A stretch of 64,000 bases of DNA from UBA1447 sp002329225 (GCA_050946835.1 JBMNVN010000007.1:55987-119986); one strand, 5' to 3'; positions 17,546 through 27,486 are shown, counted from the first letter of the stretch. The notes: generated by a model from the letters alone, not told the origin. Numbers and translations: made by a program.

Positions 17546-20176
17546 ATGACAAAAGATCTTGCCAAACAATATAATCCGAAAGATGTGGAAGATCGTATCT
17601 ATGACTTGTGGCTGGAGGGCAATTATTTTCACGGTAAGCTGGATGAAGATAAAGAGCCCTTTACAATAGTTATTCCACCTCCCAATATCACCGGTCAGCT
17701 GCATATGGGTCACGCCTTAGATAACACTTTGCAGGATATTTTAATCCGTTGGCGGCGGATGCAGGGTTATGACGCCTTGTGGATGCCGGGTACCGACCAT
17801 GCCTCTATTGCTACCGAAGCCAAGCTTGTGGAGGCCCTGAAAAAAGAGGGTTTGTATAAGGAAGAACTCGGCAGAGAAGAGTTCCTTAAAAGGGCTTGGG
17901 AGTGGAAAGAAAAATACGGCGGCACAATTATTAAGCAGTTGAAAAAGCTCGGCTCATCCTGCGATTGGGAACGGGAACGCTTTACCTTGGATGAAGGCTG
18001 TAATAAGGCCGTAAACGAGTTCTTTGTAAGGCTGTATGAAAAAGGTCTTATTTACAGGGGCGAAAGGATTATTAACTGGTGCCCCACATGCTTAACCTCA
18101 ATTTCCGATGCGGAAGTCGAGTATGAAGAAAAAGAAAGCTCCCTCTGGCATATCCGCTATCCTCTTGAGGACGGCAGCGGTTATTTGACGGTGGCTACCA
18201 CAAGACCGGAAACAATGCTTGGCGATACCGCCGTTGCCGTGCATCCGGACGATGACAGGTACAAAAACTATGTGGGCAAGGCCGTTATTCTGCCGGTTGT
18301 CAATAAGGCTATTCCCGTTGTGGCGGATGACTATGTGGAACAGGAATTCGGTACCGGCGTTGTGAAAATCACTCCGGCTCATGACCCGAACGACTTTGAA
18401 ATCGGTCTGCGGCACGATTTGCCCGTTTTGAATGTGCTCACCGAAGACGGGCATATGAACGAAAATGCCGGGCGCTTTGTAGGCATGGATATGCTTGAAT
18501 GCCGTAAAGCGCTTGTGGAAGAATTGACAAAAGGGGAGTATCTGGTTAAAACCGAGCCGCTTAAACACAATGTTGGCGCCTGCTACCGTTGCCGGACCAC
18601 AGTTGAACCCCGTGTGTCAAAACAGTGGTTCGTGCGTATGAAGCCTTTGGCTGAACCCGCTATAAAAATTGTTCAGGACGGTACAATACGTTTTGTGCCT
18701 GAACGCTTTGAAAAGATTTATTTCCACTGGATGGAAAACATTAAGGACTGGTGTATATCCCGTCAGCTTTGGTGGGGCCACAGAATCCCCGCATGGTACT
18801 GTCAGGAATGCGGAGAAATAACCGTAAGCAAAACCGAGCCGGAAAAATGCAGTCACTGCGGCAGCAATAAACTTGAACAGGACCCGGACACTCTTGATAC
18901 CTGGTTTTCTTCCGCCCTGTGGCCATATTCAACCCTCGGTTGGCCGGAACAAACGCCGGAACTTAAACATTATTACCCGACAGATACTCTGGTAACGGGT
19001 TATGACATTATTTTCTTCTGGGTCGCCCGTATGATTTTTTCGGCTATCGAAAACACGGGTAAGGAGCCTTTCAATACCGTTTTTATTCACGGTATTGTCA
19101 GGGATGCTTTAGGCCGCAAAATGTCCAAATCTTTGGGCAACGGCATTGACCCGCTGGAGATTATCGACCTTTACGGGGCGGATGCCCTCCGCTTTGCTTT
19201 GGCAAGCGGGAACAGCCCCGGGAACGATATGCGTTTTTCGGAAGAAAAGGTGGAATCCAGCCGCAACTTTGCCAACAAAATCTGGAATGCCGCAAGGTTT
19301 ATCATGATGAACCTTGACGAGGACGAGGAGTTCCCGGCTCTGCATGAAAACCTTGCGTTGGAAGACAAATGGCTGCTGAGCCGCTTTAATACCACCGTGG
19401 AAGAAGTAACGAGGAATCTGGAAAAGTTTGAACTGGGCATTGCCATTCAAAAACTGTACGATTTTGCCTGGGATATCTTCTGCGACTGGTATATTGAACT
19501 GAGCAAAATCCGCTTGCAAAAAGGCGGGGATGATAAAGAGCAGGCTAAAGCGGTGCTTTTGTTTGTCATGGACGGCATCCTGAAGCTCATTCACCCCTTT
19601 ATGCCTTTTATTACTGAAGAAATCTGGCAGAAACTGCCCCACTGCGGTGAAGCGATAATGGTAGCCCCTTGGCCGCAAGCCTCTGAAGATTATTCATTCC
19701 CCGCCGAGGAAGAAGAGATGGAGCGCATTATGCAGGCTATCCGTGCCGTGCGTAACCGCAGGGCGGAAATGAATGTTCCCCCTTCAAAAAAAGCAAAGCT
19801 TTATGTGGATACCGCTTATGCCGATACTTTCAATGCCGGCGCCGAGTTTTTGAAAAAGCTCGCCTGGGCTTCGGAAGTTGAGGTAGGGGAGTCGGCAGGG
19901 GCAGACCTGAAAAACGCAGTAAACATTGTTACAAAAGATGCAAAGATTTTCATACCCATGGGCGACCTTGTGGACTTTGAGGCGGAAAGAGCAAGGCTTA
20001 ACAAGGAACTGGAAAGTTCCGAAAAACAGCTTGCCTCCGTCAATGCACAGCTTGCCAATGAAAACTTCCTTGCCAAAGCTCCGTCTGCCGTCGTATCGGC
20101 TCAAAAAGAAGCGGCGGAAAAACTTAAGGAAAAGATTGCAATGCTCCGGGAAAGTATTGCAAATATCGGGCAGTAA
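17546..20176 (+). CDS. valS: Valyl-tRNA synthetase
   Basis: Charges tRNA-Val with valine; large class I synthetase of 876 residues. The HIGH-type motif is HMGH (in GQLHMGHALDNT, near residue 53) and the KMSKS motif is KMSKSLGNG (near residue 526). The editing domain (TTRPETMLGDTAV) and Cys pairs of a zinc-binding insert (CYRC, CQEC...CSHC) are present. A C-terminal coiled coil (from about residue 805) is typical of ValRS and separates it from isoleucyl and leucyl enzymes. The ATG follows GGGGAGG. Expression probably starts at the promoter at 17436. Confidence 0.98.
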   Translation: MTKDLAKQYNPKDVEDRIYDLWLEGNYFHGKLDEDKEPFTIVIPPPNITGQLHMGHALDNTLQDILIRWRRMQGYDALWMPGTDHASIATEAKLVEALKKEGLYKEELGREEFLKRAWEWKEKYGGTIIKQLKKLGSSCDWERERFTLDEGCNKAVNEFFVRLYEKGLIYRGERIINWCPTCLTSISDAEVEYEEKESSLWHIRYPLEDGSGYLTVATTRPETMLGDTAVAVHPDDDRYKNYVGKAVILPVVNKAIPVVADDYVEQEFGTGVVKITPAHDPNDFEIGLRHDLPVLNVLTEDGHMNENAGRFVGMDMLECRKALVEELTKGEYLVKTEPLKHNVGACYRCRTTVEPRVSKQWFVRMKPLAEPAIKIVQDGTIRFVPERFEKIYFHWMENIKDWCISRQLWWGHRIPAWYCQECGEITVSKTEPEKCSHCGSNKLEQDPDTLDTWFSSALWPYSTLGWPEQTPELKHYYPTDTLVTGYDIIFFWVARMIFSAIENTGKEPFNTVFIHGIVRDALGRKMSKSLGNGIDPLEIIDLYGADALRFALASGNSPGNDMRFSEEKVESSRNFANKIWNAARFIMMNLDEDEEFPALHENLALEDKWLLSRFNTTVEEVTRNLEKFELGIAIQKLYDFAWDIFCDWYIELSKIRLQKGGDDKEQAKAVLLFVMDGILKLIHPFMPFITEEIWQKLPHCGEAIMVAPWPQASEDYSFPAEEEEMERIMQAIRAVRNRRAEMNVPPSKKAKLYVDTAYADTFNAGAEFLKKLAWASEVEVGESAGADLKNAVNIVTKDAKIFIPMGDLVDFEAERARLNKELESSEKQLASVNAQLANENFLAKAPSAVVSAQKEAAEKLKEKIAMLRESIANIGQ

Positions 20177-20226
20177 CGCCGCCGGTTTATCTGTTGGATT
20201 AAAACCGTTTACGGTTCGGGGAGATA

Positions 20227-21528
20227 ATGAAGTACAAAGACGCACTGGCCTATATCCACTCTTTTGAAAAGTTCGGCATAAAGCCCGGACTTGAGCGGAT
20301 ACAGGCCCTTTGTAATGCCTTGGGGAACCCGCAGGACAGGCTGAAGTTTGTCCATGTTGCCGGCACAAACGGCAAGGGCAGTACCTGCGCTATGGTAGCC
20401 CGAATCGCAATGGCGGCGGGTTATAAAACGGGGCTTTATACCTCCCCCTATGTGCTGGATTTTCGTGAGCGTATTCAAATAAACGGCAGAATGATCGGCA
20501 AAGGTGATTTGACCGGACTTATGGCGGAATTAAAGCCCGTAATCGACGCTTTAACTCAACAGGGTATTCAGCCGACGGAGTTTGAGGTTATTACCGCCGC
20601 CGCATTTTTATATTTTTACAGAATGAATTGCGACCTTGTTGTGCTTGAAACGGGATTGGGCGGACGTTTTGACGCAACCAATGTAATAAAAACTCCTCTT
20701 GTCAGTGTTATAACCTCAATATCCATGGACCACATGAGTGTTTTAGGGGACACGGTTGACAAGATTGCAACGGAAAAATGCGGGATTATTAAACCCGAGG
20801 GCATTACGGTTGTATATCCCGAACAGGAACCTCAGGCGATGGCCGTCATTGCCGAAACCGCCGGGCGAATGAATAATACGCTCCGGGTACCGGATATGAG
20901 TAAAGTGCGAATTTTGCAGTCGGACCTTAACGGTACAACACTGCTTTTAGATGAGTTGCAGGTTCACATCTCCTTTATTGGCGCTCACATGACAAAAAAT
21001 GCGGCAACTGCTTTTGAGACCGCAAAAGCCCTCCGTTCACGGGGCCTGTTGATTGAGGACAGTCATATCCGGCAGGGGATTCAGAAGGCTGAAATGCCTG
21101 CGCGGATGGAAGTGCTGTGTAAAAATCCCACAATCATTTTAGACGGCGGCCATAATGAAGACTGCGCAAATGCCCTTGTAAGTACAATCGAAAGCCTTGT
21201 TCAAGGCAAACGGATAGTTGCCGTTTGCGGTATGATGGCGGACAAAGACGTGGACGCCTATCTGAGAATCGTATCAAAAATCTTTTCCGCAATAGTGACT
21301 GCCGCACCCGAGATTCCGAGAGCCGTGAATGCCGCAGATTTGGCAAAAACGGCAGAAAAATATTGCAATAACTGCATTGCCGTTCAAAACAGTGAGGAAG
21401 CCTTTTTAAAGGCGGCTTCCCTTTTGGGAAAAGATGATATCCTCATCATCTGCGGTTCTTTCTATCTGGCTTCTGAACTGAGAAATGTTGTGTTGGATTA
21501 TTGCCGTAAAAATAATAAAGAAAGCTGA
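20227..21528 (+). CDS. folC: Folylpolyglutamate synthase / dihydrofolate synthase
   Basis: Adds glutamate to dihydropteroate and reduced folates. Mur-ligase-like ATP-binding loop GTNGKGST near residue 43; the DFRERIQING, LETGLGGRFDATNVI and DGGHNEDC segments are typical of FolC. The 433-residue length is normal. GGGGAG precedes the ATG. It follows valS as in Bacillus (valS-folC) and is probably co-transcribed. It supplies polyglutamylated folate that metF, metH, folA and thyA elsewhere in the window would use. Confidence 0.96.
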   Translation: MKYKDALAYIHSFEKFGIKPGLERIQALCNALGNPQDRLKFVHVAGTNGKGSTCAMVARIAMAAGYKTGLYTSPYVLDFRERIQINGRMIGKGDLTGLMAELKPVIDALTQQGIQPTEFEVITAAAFLYFYRMNCDLVVLETGLGGRFDATNVIKTPLVSVITSISMDHMSVLGDTVDKIATEKCGIIKPEGITVVYPEQEPQAMAVIAETAGRMNNTLRVPDMSKVRILQSDLNGTTLLLDELQVHISFIGAHMTKNAATAFETAKALRSRGLLIEDSHIRQGIQKAEMPARMEVLCKNPTIILDGGHNEDCANALVSTIESLVQGKRIVAVCGMMADKDVDAYLRIVSKIFSAIVTAAPEIPRAVNAADLAKTAEKYCNNCIAVQNSEEAFLKAASLLGKDDILIICGSFYLASELRNVVLDYCRKNNKES

Positions 21529-21543
21529 CAGGAGGTTGTAAAA

Positions 21544-22467
21544 ATGATTAAAACAATTCCGGACGGCGTATATCCCACCATGGTGACCCCTTACACGGTG
21601 GACAACAAAATTGATTATGATGCCGTATTGAAAATGCTGGATTGGTACGACAAAAGGGGAGTGGACGGAATTTTCGCCGTCTGCCAGTCGAGCGAGATTT
21701 TCTTCCTCTCTTTCGAAGAACGGCTGGAACTGCTCCGCTTTATTATTGCCAATGCGCCCGGTAATATGACAATTATAGCCTCCGGCCATACGGCGGATGA
21801 TTTGGATACGCAAATCAGGGAAGCGGACGCCTTTATACAACAGGGGATAGAAGCGTATGTGTTCATATCAAACCGCTTTGCAGGGGAAGATGAAGACGAC
21901 AGCGTCTTTTTAAGGAATATTGAAAAGGTCATGAATGCCATACCGGAAATCGGCCTGGGTATTTACGAGTGCCCTTATCCCTATAAGCGTCTTATGATGC
22001 CCGAAACCCTGGGCGAACTTGCCGGAACAGGCCGTTTTCAGTTTTTAAAAGATACCTGCTGTGAGCTTAAACTTATTGAAGCCAAGCTTAAAGCGGTGGA
22101 GGGTACGGGGCTTAAAATCTACAACGCCCACGCCGGAACCCTTTTGGATTCATTAAAACTCGGCTGCTCCGGCTATTCCGGAGTTATGGCGAACTTCCAT
22201 CCGGAGATTTATTCATGGCTGTGCAAAAACTATAGGGCGGAACCTGAAAAAGCGCAGATTGTTCAGGACTTTCTGGGCTTTGCCTCCATGACGGAGTGGC
22301 AGATGTACCCCGTAAATGCAAAATACTATTTAAGCCTTGACGGTATTGAAATGAGTTATCAAAGCAGGGCAAGGGACGCTTCTTTGTTTGTGGAAGCCAG
22401 AAAATCTGAAATTGAGCAGATGCGCAGAACAACAATCAGGTTTAAAGCGGATATGAATATCGGATAA
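21544..22467 (+). CDS. DapA/NanA-family aldolase (class I, Schiff base)
   Basis: A 307-residue TIM-barrel protein of the dihydrodipicolinate synthase / N-acetylneuraminate lyase superfamily. The N-terminus GVYPTMVTPYTVDNKIDYDAV is characteristic. The Schiff-base lysine is in FLKDT (about residue 169), and the proton-relay Tyr lies in YECPYPY (about residue 141), a variant of the usual YNxPxR. It is not next to lysine genes, and the altered Tyr loop argues against true DapA. A keto-acid or sugar-acid aldolase, such as a 2-keto-3-deoxy sugar or sialic acid type, is more likely, but the substrate is unknown. AGGAGG precedes the ATG. The SDR gene that follows has its own promoter. Confidence 0.8.
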   Translation: MIKTIPDGVYPTMVTPYTVDNKIDYDAVLKMLDWYDKRGVDGIFAVCQSSEIFFLSFEERLELLRFIIANAPGNMTIIASGHTADDLDTQIREADAFIQQGIEAYVFISNRFAGEDEDDSVFLRNIEKVMNAIPEIGLGIYECPYPYKRLMMPETLGELAGTGRFQFLKDTCCELKLIEAKLKAVEGTGLKIYNAHAGTLLDSLKLGCSGYSGVMANFHPEIYSWLCKNYRAEPEKAQIVQDFLGFASMTEWQMYPVNAKYYLSLDGIEMSYQSRARDASLFVEARKSEIEQMRRTTIRFKADMNIG

Positions 22468-22500
22468 TTCGATTTAATTATAATATTCTGTTGACTTTAC

Positions 22501-22529
22501 TTGATGAATATTCGGTACAATGATATAAT
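22501..22529 (+). promoter_or_regulatory. Sigma-A promoter for the SDR gene
   Basis: TTGATG at 22501-22506 and a perfect TATAAT at 22524-22529, 17-bp spacer, 33 bp upstream of the ATG at 22562. Confidence 0.8.
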
Positions 22530-22561
22530 CACCGACAGTTGATTGAAAGGGGTAAATAAAA

Positions 22562-24070
22562 ATGGCAGAAAAGAAAACGGTATTTTTAACGGGCTCTTCC
22601 GGCACAATGGACTGGATGGGCTTCAAGGAACTCTACGCCCAAAAAGACAGGTTTAATATTGTCCTGCTCAACCGCGGCAGCAAAAAGAACAGGGATCTGT
22701 TCGCACCCTACGAAAACGACCCGAGCGTAAAGCTTGTTTGGGGCGACCTTACAAATTATGAGGATGTTTTGGAGGGAGTAAACGGGGCGGATTATGTTCT
22801 CCATGTGGGCGGCATGGTTTCACCGGCGGCCGACTACTATCCCCGCAGAACCCTTAAAACCAACACGACCGCGGCTCAAAACATTGTTAATGCGGTAAAA
22901 GCTCAGCCTGACCCGAATGCGGTAAAGGTTGTCTACATCGGTACTGTGGCACAAACGGGTGACCGCAATCCTCCCATTCATTGGGCAAGAACCGGCGACC
23001 CGATTAAAATCAGTGTTTATGACCACTATGCCATCAGTAAAACCATAGCCGAGCGCATTTTTGCCGAATCCGGTTTAAGGTATTGGGTTTCTTTAAGGCA
23101 GTCGGGTATTCTCTATCCCGGTATTCTTAAAAACTATGACCCGATTATGTACCACGTTTGCATTAACGGCGTGCTTGAATGGGCTACTGTGGAAGACTCC
23201 GGCCGTCTTTTGGCAAATGTCTGCGGTGATGACGTGCCCGAAGAATTCTGGCGCCGTTTCTATAACATCGGCAGCGGTAAAGAGTTCAGAATGACAAACT
23301 TCGAGTTTGAGCAACGTCTCTTAAAGGCTATCGGCTTAGGCGACCCGAGAAAGATTTTTGACGCCAACTGGTTTATTACCCAGAACTTCCACGGCCAGTG
23401 GTATGCGGACTCAGACCTTCTCAACGATTACCTCCACTTCCGTGAAAATGTCACTCTTGATGAATATTTTGAACGGCTTTCCGCCACCGTACCGTCATAC
23501 TACAAACTTGCAAGGTTTGTTCCGCCCTTCCTCATTAAAAAGTTGGGTATGGAGCGTATGACAAAGGTTCCCGTTTACGGCACCATGAGCTGGATTGAAA
23601 ACAATGATCAGGAGCATATCACCGCCTATTTCGGCTCAAAGGAAAAATGGGAGAAAATCGGCACTTGGGACACTTTTAAAATTGAAAGACCCACGGAAGA
23701 AGTCACCTTGCTTGATCACGGTTATGATGAAAGCAAACCCGTGAGCGAGCTTGATATTGAAGATATGAAAAAGGCCGCAGCTTTCCGCGGCGGCGAGTGC
23801 CTGTCCGAAACAATGACAAAGGGCGACCTTTTCACTCCTCTCAAGTGGAAGAGCGCAAGAGGCAATGAGTTTGAAATGACACCCAACCTTGTACTCAAAG
23901 GCGGCCACTGGTGTCCGGAAGAACTGCCCTGGCCCTGGGATTATGATAAAGAAGCGTCAATTAACCCCTTCTTTGCCCAGGTGTGGTATCCCTTCCACGA
24001 CAAAGACCAGAATCTTTACTACGACGAAAGCATTTTCAGGGATTACGAAGAATACAAAAAACAGGCTTGA
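22562..24070 (+). CDS. Extended SDR (NAD-dependent epimerase/dehydratase) with long C-terminal extension
   Basis: A Rossmann-fold oxidoreductase of the extended short-chain dehydrogenase family. The catalytic YxxxK is YAISK near residue 160, and strands such as ADYVLHVGG and VVYIGTVA fit. The nucleotide-binding loop is atypical: TGSSGTMDWMG is longer than the usual TGxxGxxG. At 502 residues it is about 150-170 residues longer than ordinary UDP-sugar epimerases, and the extra part is a conserved-looking, Trp/Glu-rich C-terminal region. The substrate is unknown. It has its own promoter and terminator, so it is a single-gene transcript. A GAAAGGGG ribosome site precedes the ATG. Confidence 0.78.
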   Translation: MAEKKTVFLTGSSGTMDWMGFKELYAQKDRFNIVLLNRGSKKNRDLFAPYENDPSVKLVWGDLTNYEDVLEGVNGADYVLHVGGMVSPAADYYPRRTLKTNTTAAQNIVNAVKAQPDPNAVKVVYIGTVAQTGDRNPPIHWARTGDPIKISVYDHYAISKTIAERIFAESGLRYWVSLRQSGILYPGILKNYDPIMYHVCINGVLEWATVEDSGRLLANVCGDDVPEEFWRRFYNIGSGKEFRMTNFEFEQRLLKAIGLGDPRKIFDANWFITQNFHGQWYADSDLLNDYLHFRENVTLDEYFERLSATVPSYYKLARFVPPFLIKKLGMERMTKVPVYGTMSWIENNDQEHITAYFGSKEKWEKIGTWDTFKIERPTEEVTLLDHGYDESKPVSELDIEDMKKAAAFRGGECLSETMTKGDLFTPLKWKSARGNEFEMTPNLVLKGGHWCPEELPWPWDYDKEASINPFFAQVWYPFHDKDQNLYYDESIFRDYEEYKKQA

Positions 24071-24088
24071 AATTATTCATTCCGATGA

Positions 24089-24122
24089 GCGGTTGTCCGT
24101 TTTTGCGGGCAGCCGCTTTTTT
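24089..24122 (+). terminator. Intrinsic terminator after the SDR gene
   Basis: An 11-bp stem (24089-24099 with 24106-24116, including G-U pairs) with a short T-rich loop, followed by six T. Confidence 0.85.
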
Positions 24123-24124
24123 CC

Positions 24125-24153
24125 TTGTAAAAGGCGGTCTTTATAGGTATAAT
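24125..24153 (+). promoter_or_regulatory. Sigma-A promoter for metF-metH
   Basis: TTGTAA at 24125-24130, 17-bp spacer, TATAAT at 24148-24153, directly after the preceding terminator. The leader before metF is only about 40 bases, too short for an S-box riboswitch. Confidence 0.75.
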
Positions 24154-24197
24154 TATAGCTAATTTATATTAATTGGCGTTTTAAAGAGGTGGAAACT

Positions 24198-25064
24198 TTG
24201 CGTATTGATGAAATGTTTAAGAAGAATGAAGTAACAATGTCGTTTGAGGTGTTTCCGCCTAAAACCGACTCCGCTTTTGACTCCGTATTAAGCGCCGTAA
24301 ACGAACTTGCCGGAATTTCGCCCGCCTATATGAGCGTTACATACGGCGCAGGCGGAGGCACTTCTAAAAATACGGTTAAAATCGCTACCCATATTCAGCA
24401 GGATTTGGGTATCACCGCTTTGGCTCATTTGACCTGCGTATCCTCATCCAAGCAGCAGGTTTCCGGAATTATAGACCAACTGGAAGAGTCGGGCATAACA
24501 AACGTACTTGCTCTCAGAGGGGATATCCCCAAGGATACGGTGTTCCCGGAGGCGGGGCATTATAAATATGCATATCAGCTTATTGAAGAAATTAAAAGCA
24601 GGGGCAGGTTTTGTATAGGCGCTGCCTGTTATCCGGAAGGTCATGTTGAAAGCGTCAACAAAGATGATGACCTGGACTATTTAAAGGCAAAGGTTGAAAC
24701 GGGCTGCGACTTTTTAGTGACTCAAATGTTTTTTGACAACAATGTTATGTACACGTTTTTATATAACGCCATGCGTAAAGGTATTGATATCCCCGTAACG
24801 GCGGGGATTATGCCTTTGACAAATATCCGTCAGATAAATACTATCTGCGATTTGGCCGGAACCCCTCTGCCTACCAGGTTTAAGGCTATGGTTGACAAGT
24901 TCGCCGACAAACCGGAGGCTCTGAAGCATGCCGGTATAGTCTATGCCACCGAGCAGATAATCGACCTGATTGCAAACGGAGTAAAGGGGATTCATCTTTA
25001 CACAATGAATAAGCCCGACGTTGCAAAGAGCATAGTTGCCAACCTTTCCGGCATAATTGATTAA
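24198..25064 (+). CDS. metF: 5,10-methylenetetrahydrofolate reductase
   Basis: FAD-dependent reductase that makes 5-methyl-THF for methionine synthesis and one-carbon flow. The N-terminus FKKNEVTMSFEVFPPKTD and the later YGAGGGTSKNTV, NVLALRGD and DFLVTQMFFDN segments are diagnostic of the MetF TIM barrel. The TTG at 24198 is preferred (288 residues) because GAGGTGG lies 5-6 bp upstream; a GTG at 24189 would overlap that site. It stands immediately before metH, whose methyl donor it produces, and the two probably share a transcript. Confidence 0.95.
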   Translation: MRIDEMFKKNEVTMSFEVFPPKTDSAFDSVLSAVNELAGISPAYMSVTYGAGGGTSKNTVKIATHIQQDLGITALAHLTCVSSSKQQVSGIIDQLEESGITNVLALRGDIPKDTVFPEAGHYKYAYQLIEEIKSRGRFCIGAACYPEGHVESVNKDDDLDYLKAKVETGCDFLVTQMFFDNNVMYTFLYNAMRKGIDIPVTAGIMPLTNIRQINTICDLAGTPLPTRFKAMVDKFADKPEALKHAGIVYATEQIIDLIANGVKGIHLYTMNKPDVAKSIVANLSGIID

Positions 25065-25098
25065 ACCGCAATATATTTAGAAAGTGAGTTTATACGCA

Positions 25099-27486
25099 AT
25101 GGGTCTGCTTGACCGAATCGGTAAAAAACATTTATTTTTTGACGGCGCCATGGGTACTCTTTTGCAGGAAAGGGGCTTAAAACCCGGGGAACTGCCGGAA
25201 AATATGAACCTGCGCGCTCCCGATGTAATCGCCGGTATCCATCGGGAATATGTGGAGGCCGGTTGCGATATTATCATTGCAAACACATTCGGCGCAAACA
25301 GGGTAAAGCTCGAAGGCGCGGGTCTTGATGTTCAGACCGTGGTTGCCGCTGCAATCAATAACTGTAAAGCGGCAATAAAGACGGCAAAAACAACAAAAGA
25401 GCATTATATAGCCTTGGATATGAGTTCCACCGGCAAACTGCTTGAACCCTTCGGAGAGCTTTCTTTTGAAGAGGCCGTTGATATATATAAAGAACAGGCG
25501 ATGTGCGGTGAGGCGAACGGCGCCGACCTTTGTATTATTGAAACCATGACGGATACTTACGAGATGAAAGCCGCTGTCATTGCCGTGAAGGAAAATACAA
25601 ATTTGCCGGTGTTCGCCACCTTTTCTTTTGATGAAAGAGAAAGGCTGTTGACCGGCGGCGATATTATTTGCACAGCGGCATTGCTGGAAGGCTTGGGTGT
25701 AGACGCCTTGGGGATTAATTGCAGTTTCGGGCCTAAAAAAATGAAGGGACTTCTGACTCGGCTTGCGGAGTTTTCTTCCCTGCCGATTATCTTTATGCCC
25801 AATGCCGGTATGCCTGTCTTCAGAGACGGCAAGACCGTTTTTGAACTTTCTCCCGAAGAATTTGCTCAGGAAATGGCTCAGACTGCGGCGGTAAAAGCCC
25901 AGATTTTAGGCGGCTGCTGCGGAACCACTCCCGCCCATCTTAAAAAGACGATTGAACTTTGCGCCGATATAACTCCGCCCCCCGTAACCGAAAAAGATAT
26001 AACTGCGGTTACCTCCTACTCCAAGTCCTGCATCATAGGTGAAAAGCCCGTAATAATAGGGGAACGTATAAACCCCACCGGCAAAAAGAAGTTTAAAGAG
26101 GCCCTTCTGAATGGCGATTTTGATTATATTGTCGAACAGGGTGTTGAACAGCAAGAGGCCGGAGCGGATATCCTTGATGTGAATGTGGGTATCCCCGGTA
26201 TCGACGAGGGCGAGGTGCTTTTGCGTGCGGTGAAGGAGCTTCAGACTTCGGTCACTTTACCCTTGCAAATTGATTCAGGCGATCCTCAGGCTATGGAAAA
26301 AAGCGTAAGGGCATATAACGGCAAGCCCATGATTAACTCGGTCAGCGGTAAAGAAGAATCCATGCGCCGGATTTTCCCCATAGCCAAAAAATACGGCGGA
26401 GTTGTGGTTGCCCTTACTCTGGACGAAAACGGCATACCGCAAACCGCAGAAGAACGTTTGCAAATTGCCCGCAATATCCTTGCCGTTGCGGAAGAATACG
26501 GTATCAACAGAAAGAACATAATAGTCGATACGCTTACTATGACCGTGGGCGCTTCGCCCGATGCGGCAAAGGTAACGCTGGACGCCTTGGAACTTGTTCA
26601 AAAAGAGTTGGGCGTAAAAACGGTTTTAGGTGTGTCCAATGTTTCATTCGGCTTACCTCAGAGGGATGTAATTAACGCAACATTTTTTGCCGAGGCTCTC
26701 TGCCACGGGCTGGATGCGGGGATAATAAACCCCTTGTCCGATGCGATGATGAATACGTATTATTCCCACAACGCTCTTAGCGCTCATGACCCCCTTTGCC
26801 TTGATTACGGCAACTATATTCAATCGCTGACTCAGACCAAAGCTCAAACCCGGCCGGAAGAAACGCAGACTCCCTTGTTTGCCGCAATAAAAGGCGGAAT
26901 TTCTCAAAAAACTTTTGATTTGACTAAAGAAGAACTTGAGGATAAAAACCCTCAACGGATTGTTGACGAAATTCTTGTCCCCGCTTTGGACGAGGTGGGT
27001 AAGGGCTTTGAAAAAGGCACCCTGTTTTTACCCCAACTCATTAAAAGCGCCGAAGCGGCACAAAATGCCTTTGTGGCAATAAAAGAGGAACTTTTAAAAA
27101 GCGGAGCCGAACAGAAAATAAAGGGCAGAGTTCTTTTGGCGACCGTTGAAGGGGATATCCACGACATCGGTAAAAACATTGTAAAAGTAATGCTGGAAAA
27201 TTACGGTTTTGAGGTTTTGGATTTAGGGCGGGATGTATCCTCTGAAAAAATACTTGATACGGTAAAAAAAGAAAGCATTGAACTGGTAGGTTTGAGCGCC
27301 CTTATGACCACTACCGCCCCCGCTATGGAAAAAACTATTAGACTTTTGCGTTCAAATAATATAAAATCTCGGGTGATGGTTGGCGGAGCGGTAATAACCG
27401 AAGAATACGCCAAACAAATCGGCGCCGATTTTTATGCTCCCGATGCCATGGCCGGAGTTGCGGCGGCGGAAGAAGTGTTCGGCTGA
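25099..27486 (+). CDS. metH: Cobalamin-dependent methionine synthase, short form
   Basis: Transfers the methyl group of 5-methyl-THF to homocysteine through cobalamin. The homocysteine domain covers about residues 1-290 and ends with the zinc-binding GGCCGTTP. A pterin-binding domain follows from about 310 (IGERINPTGKKKF). The cobalamin cap and binding domain are C-terminal, with the axial-His motif DIHDIGKN near residue 686. The C-terminal reactivation domain of E. coli MetH is absent, as in many anaerobes, which then need a separate activation protein. The ATG at 25099 gives 795 residues; a GTG at 25084 is an alternative, and neither has a strong ribosome site. Confidence 0.95.
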   Translation: MGLLDRIGKKHLFFDGAMGTLLQERGLKPGELPENMNLRAPDVIAGIHREYVEAGCDIIIANTFGANRVKLEGAGLDVQTVVAAAINNCKAAIKTAKTTKEHYIALDMSSTGKLLEPFGELSFEEAVDIYKEQAMCGEANGADLCIIETMTDTYEMKAAVIAVKENTNLPVFATFSFDERERLLTGGDIICTAALLEGLGVDALGINCSFGPKKMKGLLTRLAEFSSLPIIFMPNAGMPVFRDGKTVFELSPEEFAQEMAQTAAVKAQILGGCCGTTPAHLKKTIELCADITPPPVTEKDITAVTSYSKSCIIGEKPVIIGERINPTGKKKFKEALLNGDFDYIVEQGVEQQEAGADILDVNVGIPGIDEGEVLLRAVKELQTSVTLPLQIDSGDPQAMEKSVRAYNGKPMINSVSGKEESMRRIFPIAKKYGGVVVALTLDENGIPQTAEERLQIARNILAVAEEYGINRKNIIVDTLTMTVGASPDAAKVTLDALELVQKELGVKTVLGVSNVSFGLPQRDVINATFFAEALCHGLDAGIINPLSDAMMNTYYSHNALSAHDPLCLDYGNYIQSLTQTKAQTRPEETQTPLFAAIKGGISQKTFDLTKEELEDKNPQRIVDEILVPALDEVGKGFEKGTLFLPQLIKSAEAAQNAFVAIKEELLKSGAEQKIKGRVLLATVEGDIHDIGKNIVKVMLENYGFEVLDLGRDVSSEKILDTVKKESIELVGLSALMTTTAPAMEKTIRLLRSNNIKSRVMVGGAVITEEYAKQIGADFYAPDAMAGVAAAEEVFG

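Noticed and set aside
18098..18568. A 156-residue minus-strand open frame within valS
   Set aside because: Antisense to the conserved editing domain; no recognisable protein features.
24123..24197. SAM (S-box) riboswitch before metF
   Set aside because: The leader from the predicted promoter is about 40 bases, too short, and no S-box core sequence is visible.
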